64,000 nt of DNA, taken from positions 132,501-196,500 of the forward strand of contig JAWDGP010000055.1 of assembly GCA_033675545.1 (NCBI GenBank). Direction: 5' to 3'. Position 1 is the stretch's first letter. Each line of letters begins with the position of its first letter. Positions 25,451 to 58,821 of this stretch are shown here, one piece after another. The notes below the pieces were generated by a model. It saw only the letters and a list, made by a program, of their open reading frames with translations. It made no database searches and had not been told where the DNA came from. The DNA comes from Elysia crispata. Its lineage: Eukaryota; Mollusca; Gastropoda; Plakobranchidae. A program made the position numbers and the translations under genes.

Positions 25451-25784
25451 AGCTTGGCTTGAGAATGCCAGATAGGATAAGAACATAACCAAAATTTTCA
25501 CTTTCACTTCCATCCGTTTTAAAAAGTAGGAAGTAATGCCTTTGGTTAAAAGAAAATTAATTAATTTGTCGAAGCCTCGACCATCGCTATAGTTGTTGGG
25601 TGTAATGTATTCTTATAAATTTAGTTTCAGTTGTAAAGCATTTCTATGCTGTGTCTGATCTCCTTTGAGAGTGGTATCCCTTTGCTGGTCACACACACAC
25701 ACACACATTGTGGAAAAAGAATAACAACAGATGGGTTGTCTTTGTCAAACCGTAAATGTGACTTCTGCTCCATCCTCTCTGTGT

Positions 25785-26121
<337 letters not shown>

Positions 26122-26293
26122 CCCACGTCTGTCTGTGATAGCGGCTTGTCTTTCTAGTCATGGAACGCAAAACTCCTGCGAACCTTTTTCTTGAAAGGAT
26201 CCCAAACTTTTCCTGTCTTGTTATGTCGTATGGTTCGTCCGCAGGCATCGAGGTGAAACGAGACTTTTTTTCCTCCATGCTGTTAGTTAGAAA

Positions 26294-27100
26294 CGGCTAC
26301 ATATATCGCCAACTGTGAAATAGTCGATTCTTCAACAGATTTATAATAATTAGCGGCCACCTATATCGCCAACTGTGAAATAGTCGATTCTTCAACAGAT
26401 TTATAATAATTAGCGGCCACCTATATCGCCAACTGTGAAATAGTCGATTCTTCAACAGATTAATATAATTAGCGGCCACCTATATCGCCATCTGTGAAAT
26501 AGTCGATTCTTCAACAGATTAATATAATTAGCGGCCACCTATATCGCCAACTGTGAAATAGTCGATTCTTCAACAGATTAATATAATTAGCGGCCACCTA
26601 TATCGCCAACTGTGAAATAGTCGATTCTTCAACAGATTAATATAATTAGCGGCCACCTATATCGCCATCTGTGAAATAGTCGATTCTTCAACAGATTTAT
26701 AATAATTAGCGGCCACCTATATCGCCATCTGTGAAATAGTCGATTCTTCAACAGATTTATAATAATTAACGGCCACCTATATCGCCATCTGTGAAATAGT
26801 CGATTCTTCAACAGATTAATTATATTTACAACGGCCACCTATATCGCCATCTGTGAAATAGTCGATTCTTCAACAGATTAATTATATTTAGAACGGTCAC
26901 CTATATCGCCATCTGTGAAATAGTCGATTCTTCAACAGATTTATAATAATTAGCGGCCACCTATATCGCCATCTGTGAAATAGTCGATTCTTCAACAGAT
27001 TTATAATAATTAGCGGCCACCTATATCGCCATCTGTGAAATAGTCGATTCTTCAACAGATTAATTATATTTACAACGGTCACCTATATTGCAAGCTGCTA
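26294..27100. repeat. 59-62-bp tandem repeat, about 13 copies
   Basis: CGGCCACCTATATCGCCA followed by (A/T)CTGTGAAATAGTCGATTC recurs every 59-62 bp; a diverged copy ends the array at about 27086. The left copies mostly have CCAACTG and the right ones CCATCTG. The short A/T linker between units varies in three or four forms. Confidence 0.96.
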
Positions 27101-27957
<857 letters not shown>

Positions 27958-28116
27958 TTTCTCTTTTTTCTCATGGTACCTTTCCAAATTCTTCTCCTTT
28001 TGTCCCTCTCTATCAGAACTTCAGTCCATCCTCTGTCGCAGCCAAGATGTTCCTGTATTACACAAATCATATCTTTATAGAGACCATTTTACTTTTTATT
28101 CATTTAAATTCCTCAG

Positions 28117-28230
28117 GTATTAAAAATAAACCCACCGCAACATCACCTCATTCTGATTGCCAACTACTCCTAGAAGAAGCCGAAACAGAAGACAGCAGCA
28201 TCACCAATACCTGCAATCACCAACAGCAAC
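28117..28230 (+). other. Probable CBS 5' UTR segment
   Basis: TTTAAATTCCTCAG at 28103-28116 forms a good splice acceptor. The 114 nt from there to the start codon have no ATG in frame with CBS. This suggests at least one upstream non-coding exon joined here. Confidence 0.45.
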
Positions 28231-47228
<18,998 letters not shown>

Positions 47229-48680
47229 AGAGGCTGAGACAGCAAGTTACAGTTATGGGAGATGTGGGAAAAAGGATCAAAACATTGAGCAAGTTAAGGA
47301 AAGTGAATGATTCACTGGATTTGAAGTGATTTGGCATATGAATCTAATGAAGAAAGTATATGTCAGACACAGATGTTGAACAATATGTTGTAACCTAGAA
47401 AGTTATTTTACTTGGAAGTCTTAGGTGAAATTACAAATAAACCCAGCTTGAAACTTAGTAAAATTGTAGCACATGAGACCTGTCGCAATATTGTGGAGTT
47501 GGTAGAGGCATAGGGCTTGCTATAGAAAAGGCTTTTGTCAGAGACCTTCATCATGTTCTGTAAGCAAACAACAAGGTTTTATTTTACTATTTGAGGAATG
47601 TTAAGAAGAAACGGTATTCTGTAAGAGAATAGGTTAATGATTGTAAGAGATGGAATCATCCTCAGGACTTAGAATAAAAAAAGGACATAAAATTATTAAA
47701 GATGCATGAAACAATAATAATTTAGGATCACTGTTGGCGCCGAGGCTAGCCAAAGATCTATGTAAGATGCATGAAGCCATAAAATGGGATTTAAAACAAT
47801 GAAGAATTTGAGAGCATAAAACGATAATTTAATGTTTTTTTTTTAGCATAATTCAAAAGAAATCCACATTTTTCCGCATGTACATACTTTGCAATACATT
47901 TTTGTTGACAATCAATCTGCCTCTTTCAGTATATTCCATTGCACTACAATAATTTTTGTACATAAATTTGAATCTGATCCTTTGCAAATCTAGTCTCAAA
48001 TACACACACACATATATATATTTTTATTTTTTTTTTGCTTTCACATTTATTTGAATAAGTTGGATAATTGCCCTTAGCAGATAATCAAAATCTGAAAAAA
48101 AGTTTTCTTTAAGTCTTGCATGCAAATCTATTTTTACTAGTACACAGGGGAGAAAAATAAAAAAAAAAAATTTAAATATATGCATTTGTAGCTTAGCAAG
48201 TGACGTTACTACTGCACCAAGTAGTTCATGATTCACTATTTCTACAAGGCTTCAGTGCCCTTAAACTTAAAGCGCTTACCGTTCTTCTGCTAAGGAACCA
48301 GTAGGAAAAAGTCTTTAATGGGTTGAGATCAATCTATATTGCATATCATGAGAGATTATTAAGGTCGACTGAAGGTTTGGCTTTGTTCTGTCTGGTTCAT
48401 TGCAATGTTTGGATTCTAGATTACTTATTGAGCGAACTTGATCTAGACTCTATCTAATCATCCAATCAATAATACCAATCAATCTCTGTTTTGATTGTTT
48501 AAAGGAAAAATGAGCATAGGTTGGGTTGCTATGTTCAGGTTGTAAATGATTCTTTGCTCTTTAAAACTATTTGCTGGTTAAAATCGTTTAGGAAATATAG
48601 CTTGATGGCTTACTTTGTATGCTTTTTTATATTTCTCTGACATTTTTTAAAGATTATGTACATTTTTTAAATTGAATAAA
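47229..48680 (+). other. CBS 3' UTR region
   Basis: No coding signal. Poly(A) hexamers lie at 47436-47441, 208 nt after the stop, and at 48675-48680, so short or long 3' UTRs are possible. Confidence 0.5.
47436..47441 (+). promoter_or_regulatory. Candidate CBS poly(A) signal
   Basis: First AATAAA after the stop codon. Position only. Confidence 0.45.
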
Positions 48681-49059
48681 CATTATGTATATGTTATGAA
48701 TGTACAAAAATTTTACTTCTCCATTTACTTTTATTTTAAGTAATTTTTAAAATCTTTTTAAAATTTATCTTTTGTTTTATAATTGTTATCTTGGTTTTCT
48801 GACATTTGATGTGGATTTTATTTCGGCTCTGTTTTAGACTTTGGTTTTAGTTTCTTTTTGCCTAACCAGTCTTCCTACATGATAAAAAAATTCAAAAATT
48901 TGCAGTCATGCTCTCATGTTCGAGAAAAAAAATTATGTCACGGCAGCATGTAGGCACTCAGAACAGTTTTAATCTCATATAAAAAATATTGGCTTTAAAT
49001 ATTGCAGCTTTTTAATCTGGGATGGAAAAGTTAATCTATCCTGCCAATGACAATAAAAA

Positions 49060-49080
49060 TAGTAACAACAACAACAGCAA

Positions 49081-49114
<34 letters not shown>

Positions 49115-49137
49115 AACAGTAATAATAATAATAATAA

Positions 49138-49168
<31 letters not shown>

Positions 49169-49233
49169 AAGAAGAAGAAGAAGAAGAAGAAGAAGAAGAA
49201 GAAGAAGAAGAAAGATGAAGAAGAAGAAGAACA

Positions 49234-49291
<58 letters not shown>

Positions 49292-49337
49292 TAATAATAA
49301 TAATAATAATAATAGTAATAATAATAATAATAATATA
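49060..49337. repeat. Compound (CAA)n-(TAA)n-(GAA)n-(TAA)n microsatellite
   Basis: About 275 bp in which the trinucleotide changes from CAA to TAA to GAA (about 75 bp of near-pure GAA) and back to TAA. Open frames here are artefacts. Confidence 0.96.
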
Positions 49338-51150
49338 TTTATTCACAGAAGTGTCTTTTATTTAACTAGAAGTCACTAATAATTCCTTTTTTTCTTTTTA
49401 TTAAGTGGAATATTTGTCTTTGCATTTTTTTATTTTTGCTTTCGTTTTTGTTGCTTTCATATTTTACTTCCTCTCACCTTACTCCTTATATCCCTCCCTA
49501 ACTTCTTATTTGGTCCCTCTTCATTATCCTCATACTAGTCACTTTGTGGAATAATTTTTCACCCAAGCAGTTTATACATTAATCTAAATATTTTCATCAT
49601 TATTGTCTCAGCTCTTAGTTTTCTGCTCTACAGCAAAGTTTTCCATAACAATTTTTGTCCTGCATTATATCTAAATGCTATTGATGGACGTTTTTATCTA
49701 AATGATTTTACCTTTCTGGAGTATATTCCATTTTATGATGCTGTATGTTGATATATTTGTTCTCCAATAATGTTTACTTTTTATTTTGTATCGCAACCAG
49801 TCTAAGTGAACTTGCGGTTGAAATCACACATTTTGTCTTTCTACAAGTTTGGTTGACCTGCCCTATGTGTATATTGTATTTCTTTGAAAGTAAAGATAAA
49901 ACTTTCTTAACTCCAACAAGGAAATGTACGCAGAAAGGATGAAATATTTTGTTTACCTGGGACATTTTTTTTTTTTTGTTATTGCCAAGGTCTTCTTATC
50001 TAGTTTTAGGTAGGCCTACTGATCCTCTTTTTTTCTAGAGGATTTTTAAAAAGTTTTCCACAAGTAGATATTTATCACAAAAAAATTATATTCTCAAAAA
50101 TCTAAAACCATATTAGGTTATTCAGACAGCATTATGAGAAGGTGAAAAAAAATTTACTCTTGTTAACAACTATGTGGAAGATAAAGTTTATGTTTCCCTA
50201 TTTAGGAACAGTTTATATACTTCAGATTATAAGAAATTCTGCTCAATTAAAGTAAATGTAAAATTTTAAGAAATGCAAAAAGTTCATTTCTAGAAATACT
50301 TTAGAGTCCTACTAATTTATTTTAGACCACTGATTCAAAGGACTAGTTGCGATATTTTGTTTTCTTGAAGTGGAATAAATTTTGCCCTTCTTTTGAAGTT
50401 GCTGTTATATTATATTGAATTTAAAGATTTTCTTTATTGTCATTTGTATATTCAAATCAAATTTATCAGATTTGGCGCTTTTTGGGTGTAATAAACAAAA
50501 TTGGTATTGTTCAGAACTAATTTGTTGGCTTGACTTTATTGATTAACTTTCAAATCATATATAAAATTAAGGTCATGCTTATTATGATGTTTTATGAATT
50601 GGAATGTTACTGCAAGAAATAATCAGGCCGATTAAACACATTTTATTGTGTGAAGTTAAAATTGGTGCAATTATAGTAGAGAAGTGTAGCAAAATAGTTG
50701 TTGATGTTTTGGATTGGATTTTAAGTTTGCATGAATAGATTAGTTTGGTAATCTTTTTATAGATCCTTATTTACTTTTATTATCATATGGGTTTATACAA
50801 ATGCATTGACTCTTTTCTTGCAAGTAATGATAGCCTTTTAATAAGCGTTAATAAGGATCTTTAAAGAGCTTTTATCCTTCATATTGATGACCTTAAATAT
50901 AGCTTTTTTTTTTTTTTAATCAGTTTCAGTTTTTTTTTCTTTACTGAGTTTTAGATTTACACCTTTCTCCTTCTACTTCTTTACTTTGTAAGTATGAAAC
51001 TTTAAGGAAAAGTGGCTGTACAAAATCTAATGTCTACTTGGTATCCTATATAGTTTCCTCCAGCGATGTTTCTGTAATCTGTAAGCCCTATGACTTACCT
51101 CAGCTGTAATAGACACAAGATATACCATTAAGAAATGTCTTAGGATTTAC
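49338..51150. other. Intergenic, no gene recognised
   Basis: AT-rich. Open frames near 49745-49965 on both strands lack motifs. Confidence 0.6.
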
Positions 51151-51169
51151 ACTGTTCTCTCTCTTTCTC

Positions 51170-51343
<174 letters not shown>

Positions 51344-54330
51344 ATGCACTCGCACAATGGAGAATTTCTGATTTTCAATTCCACATGAGCTGATTATGAA
51401 GGACAAGGCCCGCTATGAGTCAAATACTGTGGTTTTCCCTATCTTCATAGAAAGAATATAAAAGAATATGTCATCTTTAGAATTTTGAGTCTACTTTGTG
51501 TTCTCCAAGACTAGCTTGTACTGTCTTCTTTTGAATATTTAGGTTTCTGGAGCAGGTTATTCAATTAGTGGCTGTGTATTTAAGAGCTGTCTCTAAGGGT
51601 TTCTCAACTTTCTTGTTTCAAGTTTCGTCTACTTGAGCAGTTGAAGTGGTTAAATACTCAGTATCTCAAACTGCACCAAAATCTTAACTTGCAGAGGTAA
51701 ATGTATGGCAAGGATTTAAAAAGAAAAAAGTATAAAAAATTGTTCACATTTTTAACAAAAATCATTTTTTATTATTGGATTATGATGATACTATGGCAGG
51801 CTTTTACAGTGATGGACAGACACTTTAATCATCATTCAGGGAGAAAATAAAGTAGAGATACAAGTATATTGTACATCATAACTGACCCTTAGCCAGTATT
51901 TCATACAGTCAACATTTATATTTAATAGCATTATCATTATAATTACTTTAAACGTACATAATTATGCCATACCTCGGAGATGACATCTTAATTGCATTGG
52001 TAACATGTCTTTGAGTCATGAGTTGTCCACTTGTTTTCAATTTTTTCTCCATGTTTTAAGACTGGAACAACATGCAACATAGCAAGTGGCTACTGATCGA
52101 AAATCAAATTTCGTCTTTTGGTTCCTAATCCCAGGTAGCTTTTGAAAGAAACTTCTCCAAAACTGATGCAATGAATCCATTTATAAGTATTCACATTGAG
52201 CTCAGAACATGGTGAATTGTAGTAACACCTTGGGTCCATCAATATTTGTGTCTCTTTCCACAAGATGAGCATGAGAAAACTGTATCCTTGGATGAATTAC
52301 TAACGAACCTTCAGTCTTACAAATAATACATGCAAAAAATAATGATAGAAAACTGGTGTCGATTGGCAATTGATGAGTCAAATTGTTAAATTCTCCTGAT
52401 TGGCATAACTTATAGTTTAAAAAAAGGAATATGAACGACTGAGTCCCTGGAGAGGTACACTTTTTAAAAAATACTAAATAATAACGAAAACATTTTTTTT
52501 TAATTTGTAAACTGTTTCTCACTTATGGAAAAAACTGATTTGTAGTCACATTACATCAGATTTTACCATCTTTGGACAGTTTTAATTTCTTTTCAAATAA
52601 AGGTAGTCAATGTTATGCTCTCTCTCCTAGACCCACAATAAAATCTAAGTCCTCTTTTTGTTTTCTTTCTAATGCATTTCGTTTTTTTACTTTGATTTCG
52701 ATCCTATACAAATGTGGAGTTGCAATAAGAAGAAACGTTCTTCTTTTCTGTAAAACAACTGTTGCACAGATTTTAAAAAAAGATTATCAACTTAAATTGA
52801 TAGACTGCTTCGCTATTGTCGCAAGCTTTTTCACATGCTGCTTTTATGGTTTTATGGCTGAAGGTACTAAAGAAGCATTTATAAAAGTAGTAACTATACA
52901 TTTCAAACGTTTACTTGCAAAAATTGATTAAACAAGAAAGCATTACTGATAAAATATGAAAGGAGCAGACCACAAATAGCACTAACAATTTATCTAGTGA
53001 GCTTGGTCTAAAATCTCATCTAGCGGCTAATCGCAGTGTACTTTGTAGATATGATGTTAAGGATATAGGGATGAATGTGACATGGGTTCGATGGTGTTTA
53101 TGATTAAGGGGATGATGGAAATGACAACGACGGAGATAATGATGATTTAGATACTGATGGAGAAGGATTTTTAGATGATGATGGAGATGATGATGTAAAG
53201 GCCAATAACAATTAATATCAATGATTGTTTTGATATGCTCATGAGGCGATTTGAAGCACGCTGTAAAGAATATTCCAAAAATGAATTAAGCTCTACAAAG
53301 AAAAATAACAGAAAAGGCTTTGGTATAAACTGCAATCGTTTCACTTAAGATATTTTGTACAAACATCACAGTGCACTATTAAAAATAACAAATATTTCAA
53401 TTTAACACATTTAAAAATATGCAGCACACAATATGATTTTGAGCACGGATACATAGTCATAATATTGTTCATGGCTCATATTTAAATTTATATCAAAATA
53501 TTGCAAAATGTGAAATGGCAATTAACCTCATCCCTCGACAAATGAAATTCGACTCTTTCCATGTTTTTTTTACATCAGACGTACACACTGATAAATAATG
53601 TGAAATGGATGGTAATCTGCCAAGCAATTCCATGAACGGATGTAAACTAACTTTTAATTTGTGGATATAAAGGGTTACACATATTGATGAAAAATACTAA
53701 ATAGCTCTGACACCAACAGATCTTATGAATCAAAGTAACAGGGTTTCTCAGACTCAGAGAAATACAGGAGTAGCTATTATATTATTACATCCTTTTTTTA
53801 AATTGATTTAGCTTTTCTTTTCTTCAAAGGGTTTATTTAATTACCAAAAGCTTTTCGCAAAGGTAAACCTAGGGAGAAAAAAACAAAACAAGTTCAATGC
53901 ACTTCCTCTTAAGTTATGCTTCTAGAAAAAATGGCAAAAAATCAGCAATAAAAGTAAAATAAAGTTTTACATTTAAAAAAGTTTCTTTAATCAGTATATG
54001 AACCAACTTAGGTTAAATTCTGAGTCGCTAATATATTTATCTTTTTCGCAATGCTATAAAGCTATATGTGTTGCATTTGCTTCAATTCAAACTGAAAAAT
54101 TGGAGAATTTTAATCACTGAAGTAATAGTAGCAGCTGTAAACACAAGATTCATTTTTGGATACTGTTATAATACTTACTTCAATCAAGCACGAAGAAATT
54201 AAGAATTATCCATTACAGAAATTATGATGCTCGTTTAAATCATGTAAACATCGTTCGATTACCTTTTAAAGTTTTAGGAGGCATGAATGTAATATCTTTT
54301 CGTAAAAATTGATCGAAAAAAAGAAGATAA
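51344..54330. other. Intergenic, no gene recognised
   Basis: A 119-codon plus-strand frame at 52572-52931 has no recognisable motif and opens on TTG. A GATG-rich patch lies at 53110-53205. Confidence 0.55.
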
Positions 54331-54339
54331 AAAACAGAG

Positions 54340-54460
54340 TAAGGAGAGAGAGAGAGAGAGAGACGGACAGAGACAGACAGATAGACAGAGACAGACAGAG
54401 ACAAGCATACAGACAGGCAGACAGACAGAGAGAGCAAGATAGAGACAGACAGAGAGGGGG

Positions 54461-54517
<57 letters not shown>

Positions 54518-54545
54518 GTGTGAGAGAAGGAGAGAGAAGGAGAGT
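54340..54545. repeat. (GA)n/(GACA)n tract
   Basis: GA, GACA and GATA repeats, then pure GA. Confidence 0.95.
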
Positions 54546-54957
54546 TCTTGATCCCATCAGTTTCTCACATAAACAACTATCACACTCATTTTCATCATTT
54601 CAAAAAAAAAAAAAAAAGAAAAAGAAAACAACCAGCACGTGAAATGTTATCTCTTGGGGATTTTTTTGTCTCCCGATAAATATATTGCTAGGCTTTCTGG
54701 ATGACTAGATATAATCAATATGGAAATGAATTATGCAGGTTTCATGTAAAATGAAAATGACAATGAATCCATCTAATTACCCAGTGGTAATGAAAAATCA
54801 AAACAAAACAAAAAAATTCAGCATAATTATTTCTATGTTGATAACATAACATAATTTGATACTATGGTATTAGGCAAGACATATGCCTGGTAAAAGTAAA
54901 TCTGCATAAAAACAGTAATACTATGAATGAGTATAAATTGGCCTCTTATGAAATAAA

Positions 54958-54979
54958 AGTAATAATAATAATAATAATG

Positions 54980-55070
<91 letters not shown>

Positions 55071-55072
55071 TG
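54958..55072. repeat. (TAA)n microsatellite
   Basis: About 110 bp of TAA. GAT-rich patches follow at 55118-55132 and 55195-55290. Confidence 0.96.
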
Positions 55073-55290
55073 ATTATCCTTATTATTATAATAATAAATA
55101 AGCTTATTTATAATAATGATGATGATGATGATTACAATGCTTATAAATGACGATCATATTAAGTATCATGTTTATGATAAAAATTTAATTTGATATTGAT
55201 GATGATGATTTTTTTTTTCATTATTAACATCATGCCACAGGCAATAAAAATGTTGATCATGAAGATGATGATGAGGTGGAAAAGAATGTC

Positions 55291-56195
55291 GATGATGACG
55301 GTTACGTTTAAATAGATTTTTTTTCCGCAAACTAATTCAATGTGATTAACATTAAGACGGATCATGAGAATTTTTTAATCAATCGATAATGAACGACACA
55401 GAGCACAAATAGCACATATAGAAGTCTAACTCATCCACATAGAAAATCACATATAATTTGAGATGACTCAGAAATCGATGAAAAAAAAAATGTGTACGAA
55501 AAATATCTTGTCATATTTATGAAAGAAATACAGATTTATGCCTTTTCCCTATTCTCCACTGCCTTGATATGACGAACAGTTTTCCACAACGCAGTGATGT
55601 GATATTTTGATACATGTACATATTTAAAATAACGATGTATTTTAGGCTAGACCGTCACTTCCTTTATTTTGTTTGTCCACAACAGAAGGCCCAGATAGCA
55701 GACCAGCATAAGAACACACTAAAGATCAATAAAGCTGTGTTCGGGCTTACCCAAAAAGTCTGGTATTTTCACCTACAGCCATTTTTCAGCAACGTCCTGT
55801 TTGATGACAGAAAATCAACATCCAAGTGATGTATTTTCCCCTTAGGTTAACCACCACTTCGTATCATATCATTGCTGAGTTTGGATAAAGTCCACCTTAG
55901 TGTCTTCTGTCTTGATTTCTGCCAGTCTTTTACGTTAAAAAAAACGTAAGGTAAAAGTGTTGAGTTTTGCAGCAAACATCCAAAGAAACACCGAAATGTT
56001 TATATGAAGGCAGCACAGAACAAGGAGCATCAGTTTTCTTCAAAGTTGAACACCTAAGGACCTATGCACATCCATTATTTTACTCTATTTGAAATATACA
56101 GAAGTTGAAAGTATTTTCGTCCCTTTCAAGACGTAATTATCTCAAGTGACCTGGGTCAAAATGGATTTTTTCCCTGAACAGGAAACTGAGCGTTT

Positions 56196-56229
<34 letters not shown>

Positions 56230-56980
56230 TCTTATTTTGTTTGTTTTGTTTTGTTTTGTTTTTTGTTGTTGATTTTTTAGGCGAGTTCACTCTTAAACTG
56301 GGTCCAGTAAATCAAGTTGCACAATGATGAAAAGTCAAAGTTGATGACTCTAAGTATGGGTCAGAGTTCATCCCAACATGAGAAAAGAGAGGCTTGTGTA
56401 AAACTCTCCTGTGAAAATGGCACATATTGTTACAGTTAACTCGTCAATCTGAACAAATTGTTCATCTACAAATAATCGAACGTGATAATTATAAAATAAG
56501 TAGGCCTGCAGCATTCCTCAGGCGCTATCCTCGAAAAGTTCGTGTACACACGTTTTTATCAAGCTGGTATAAAAATGCTAAGCTCGAGACTTTTGTCTAG
56601 CTTCAAGGATGAAGGCATCTTTCGTGGAAGTATAAGTCTGTGCCCTCATAGCATGGCGTCAGATTTTTAGGGCGTGCCCTTGTGCACGCATATCAATGTT
56701 TATTATTGCCTAAAGAAAGCTCCGCATTGCCTTTTTCTGAGAACACATTTATAGTAAACGGTGCGCATAATGTTGTGGAAGAATTCAGTTTGAGCCTTTG
56801 TTGTGAGAAGTGACAGCCGGACCACTGAAGCTTGAACACAAGCGACAAGTCTTTCATATCTGCCAGCCTCAAGAGAAACAGGTAGTTCAAATCCACAACC
56901 AGGCAAATGCCCAAATATGACATCAAAACGGCATAGCATTCTTGAGTTACGAATGATGTGTAAACAGATTGGTGTGGTCC
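55291..56980. other. 3' flank of the minus-strand gene and intergenic DNA
   Basis: Contains the likely 3' UTR of the minus-strand gene. A 29-nt T run at 56199-56227 is followed by (TTTTG)n. No separate gene seen. Confidence 0.55.
56699..56704 (-). promoter_or_regulatory. Candidate poly(A) signal of the minus-strand gene
   Basis: AATAAA on the minus strand, 277 nt downstream of the stop codon at 56981. Another minus-strand AATAAA runs into a long A stretch at 56230. Confidence 0.4.
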
Positions 56981-57122
56981 CTATACGTCCGTGGCGAGTT
57001 TCGAGTTACTCATATGTAAGGGAGTTAATCTTGTCATCGTGGGAGGTGGTGTAGAAGTATCATAGTTGTTGGCCCTGAAACTGCTCATACTGTAGTTACC
57101 GGAGCCATATAAGGGGTCGTAC
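56981..57122 (-). CDS. Unidentified tyrosine-rich protein, last coding exon
   Basis: Acceptor CTACCCTCTCTCCCAG on the minus strand, then a phase-2 entry. The exon completes a Gly codon and encodes 46 more residues to TAG. Seen: YDPLYGSGNYSMSSF, a TSTPPPTMTRLTPL stretch and the C-terminus KLATDV. The last three residues (T-D-V) fit a class I PDZ ligand. It is a likely intracellular tail, with no hydrophobic segment. The phase match with the exon at 58694 supports the junction. Kirrel/nephrin-type adhesion receptors have similar Tyr-rich tails with PDZ-binding ends, but this is only a suggestion. Confidence 0.72.
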
Positions 57123-57214
57123 CTGGGAGAGAGGGTAGAAGAAATAATAGCGATAATGTTATATACAGATGAAAGGGGAATTTTCTTGACAATAATTATG
57201 GCTATTTCACTTAT

Positions 57215-58418
57215 TTAATTTATAAAAAAAATTTCTTTGTGGTCCGAGTGCCTTGATAGCTGTAGACCTCATCTTCAGACTTCAGCTCTGAGAAACGGAC
57301 ATGATGATTAGATTTCTTCTTCTCAAATGCCCTGTCTGGAACAGACATCGGCGATCATGATTCTCCACTTGTCCCTATCTTCCGTCATCCGCAGTAAGGC
57401 TATGTTGTCTTTCTTGTTTCCTGTCACAAAAGAGCTCAAGCTATCAAGAAATGTAATCCTTTGTCTACCTCTGCTTCTTGTACCTTCTATCTTGCCTGTA
57501 AGAGATAAAAATTCCAGTCCCTTATGGCGACATATGTGGCCTAAAAATTTCAGTTGCCTTTTCCTTATTGTTTTTATGAGGGATCTCTCTTGGTTCGTTT
57601 CTTCTAATATCGATTCGTTTGTCCTCTTTTCTTTCCATGATATTCTTAACATTCTCCTGTAGAACCACATTTCCGCTGCCTCTAAATTTTTCTTGGTTCC
57701 TGCAGTTATTGTCCAAGTTTCGCATCCATATAAAAGTATAGACCACACATATGTTTTCAGAACCTTCAATTTGGTTGAAAATGATATATTTCTATTTTTA
57801 AGAATGGTGCTCATTTTTTGGAAAGAAGCCTTTGCAATGGCTATTCTCTTCTTAATTTCAGTCCTGCATTTACCGTCAGATGTCAATGTATATCCTAGGT
57901 ATTTGAATTTCTGTACTTGCCTGATTTGTTCTCCCTTGCTAAAAAGCTTGCATTCTGGATTGTTTTTCTTCTTAGATACTACCATACATTCAGTCTTTTT
58001 TATATTTAGAGACAATCCCAGCTTTTCACTCTCTTCTACAACAATATTTAGAAGCCTTTGTAAATCCTCTTCCGATCCTGCTAATAGAGAAGTATCATCT
58101 GCATATCTTAGGTTGTTCAGATTTTCACCATTCGCTTTGAGTCCTTCACTTCCATCCAAGTTTCTTAAAATTACTTCACTGTACAAGTTGAACAGGTCTG
58201 GTGACATCACACAACCTTGTCTCACTCCCCTTTTAATATTTGTGTACTCACTGAGTTCTCCACCTACCCTTACCGCAGCAGTTTAATCCCAATAGAGATT
58301 TCTAAGCACCCTCAAGTCTTTTCCGTCAATATCTAGCTGATTCAGCATCTCAAACAACTTTTCATGCTTTACCTTGTCAAAAGCCTTAAAATAGTCAATA
58401 AAGCATATGTAGAGATTA
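57215..58418 (-). mobile_element. 5'-truncated non-LTR retrotransposon (LINE) in the last intron
   Basis: The minus strand carries the C-terminal half of a reverse transcriptase, from the FIDYFKAFDKV catalytic block to a stop at 57323, then about 100 bp of 3' tail. The 5' end is lost at about 58418. It has the same orientation as the host gene. Confidence 0.85.
57323..58418 (-). pseudogene. Reverse transcriptase fragment of the LINE
   Basis: Blocks in order: FIDYFKAFDKV (first catalytic Asp), RQGCVMSPDLFNLYSE, RYADDTSLLA (the YADD catalytic pair), LGLSLNIKKTE, FKYLGYTLT, LLYGCETWT and the C-terminal RKRQLKFLGHICRHKG typical of RTE/CR1-like elements. The endonuclease and the start of the RT are missing. 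One in-frame TAA at about 58285-58287 interrupts it just upstream of the GVRQGC block. From 58225 to 57323 the frame is open for 300 residues. It is non-autonomous and probably a relatively young fossil. Confidence 0.88.
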
Positions 58419-58693
58419 GATTACGCGATTTAAAAAAAAAAGAAAAGAAAACATTTGCATGCCTTGACTTGTCTAAGTGTTTCAAAGTCAAACAAAGACA
58501 CTTTGAATCACTGAATAGAAAAATCAGATTTTTAGAAGATTTTGAGGACATTTAAAATTTACTACGCTCCTGAAAACCTAATGATAATTTTATTTTTCGG
58601 CAAAAAAAGGGAAAATTTTTCTCTACCATGAAAGATAATCGAGTAAAACCATCAAAAAATGTGCTAAGAATAATAACCGAAGAAATTTCTCAC

Positions 58694-58821
58694 CCCAATC
58701 TCTCTGGGATCAGATCATCTCCCCTGTGAACATACTCGCCGTCGTAGACCTGGTGATCAGAGTAGGTCTCATAGGGCTCGATGTAGCCGTAGCCGTTGTT
58801 GTTTGCCTTCTGGGGCTGCTC
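58694..58821 (-). CDS. Unidentified tyrosine-rich protein, penultimate coding exon
   Basis: 42 codons plus two bases, acceptor CCTCTGCAG and donor GTGAGA. Tyr-rich: NGYGYIEPYETYSDHQVYDG, then EYVHRGDDLIPERLG. Several YxxP/YxxV-like sites could bind SH2 domains if phosphorylated. Reading through the donor would give an immediate TGA, so an unspliced form would end here. Phase 0 with the upstream exon at 62818. Confidence 0.75.

Noticed and set aside
52572-52931. 119-codon plus-strand frame in intergenic DNA
   Set aside because: It opens on a TTG and has AT-driven composition (Phe, Lys, Leu) with no motif; it is likely chance.
58690-58821. TGA at 58690-58692 as the true end of the minus-strand protein
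   Set aside because: The TGA overlaps a strong GTGAGA donor, and a phase-matched exon with a strong acceptor and conserved-looking sequence follows at 57122. It may still act as the end of an unspliced form.
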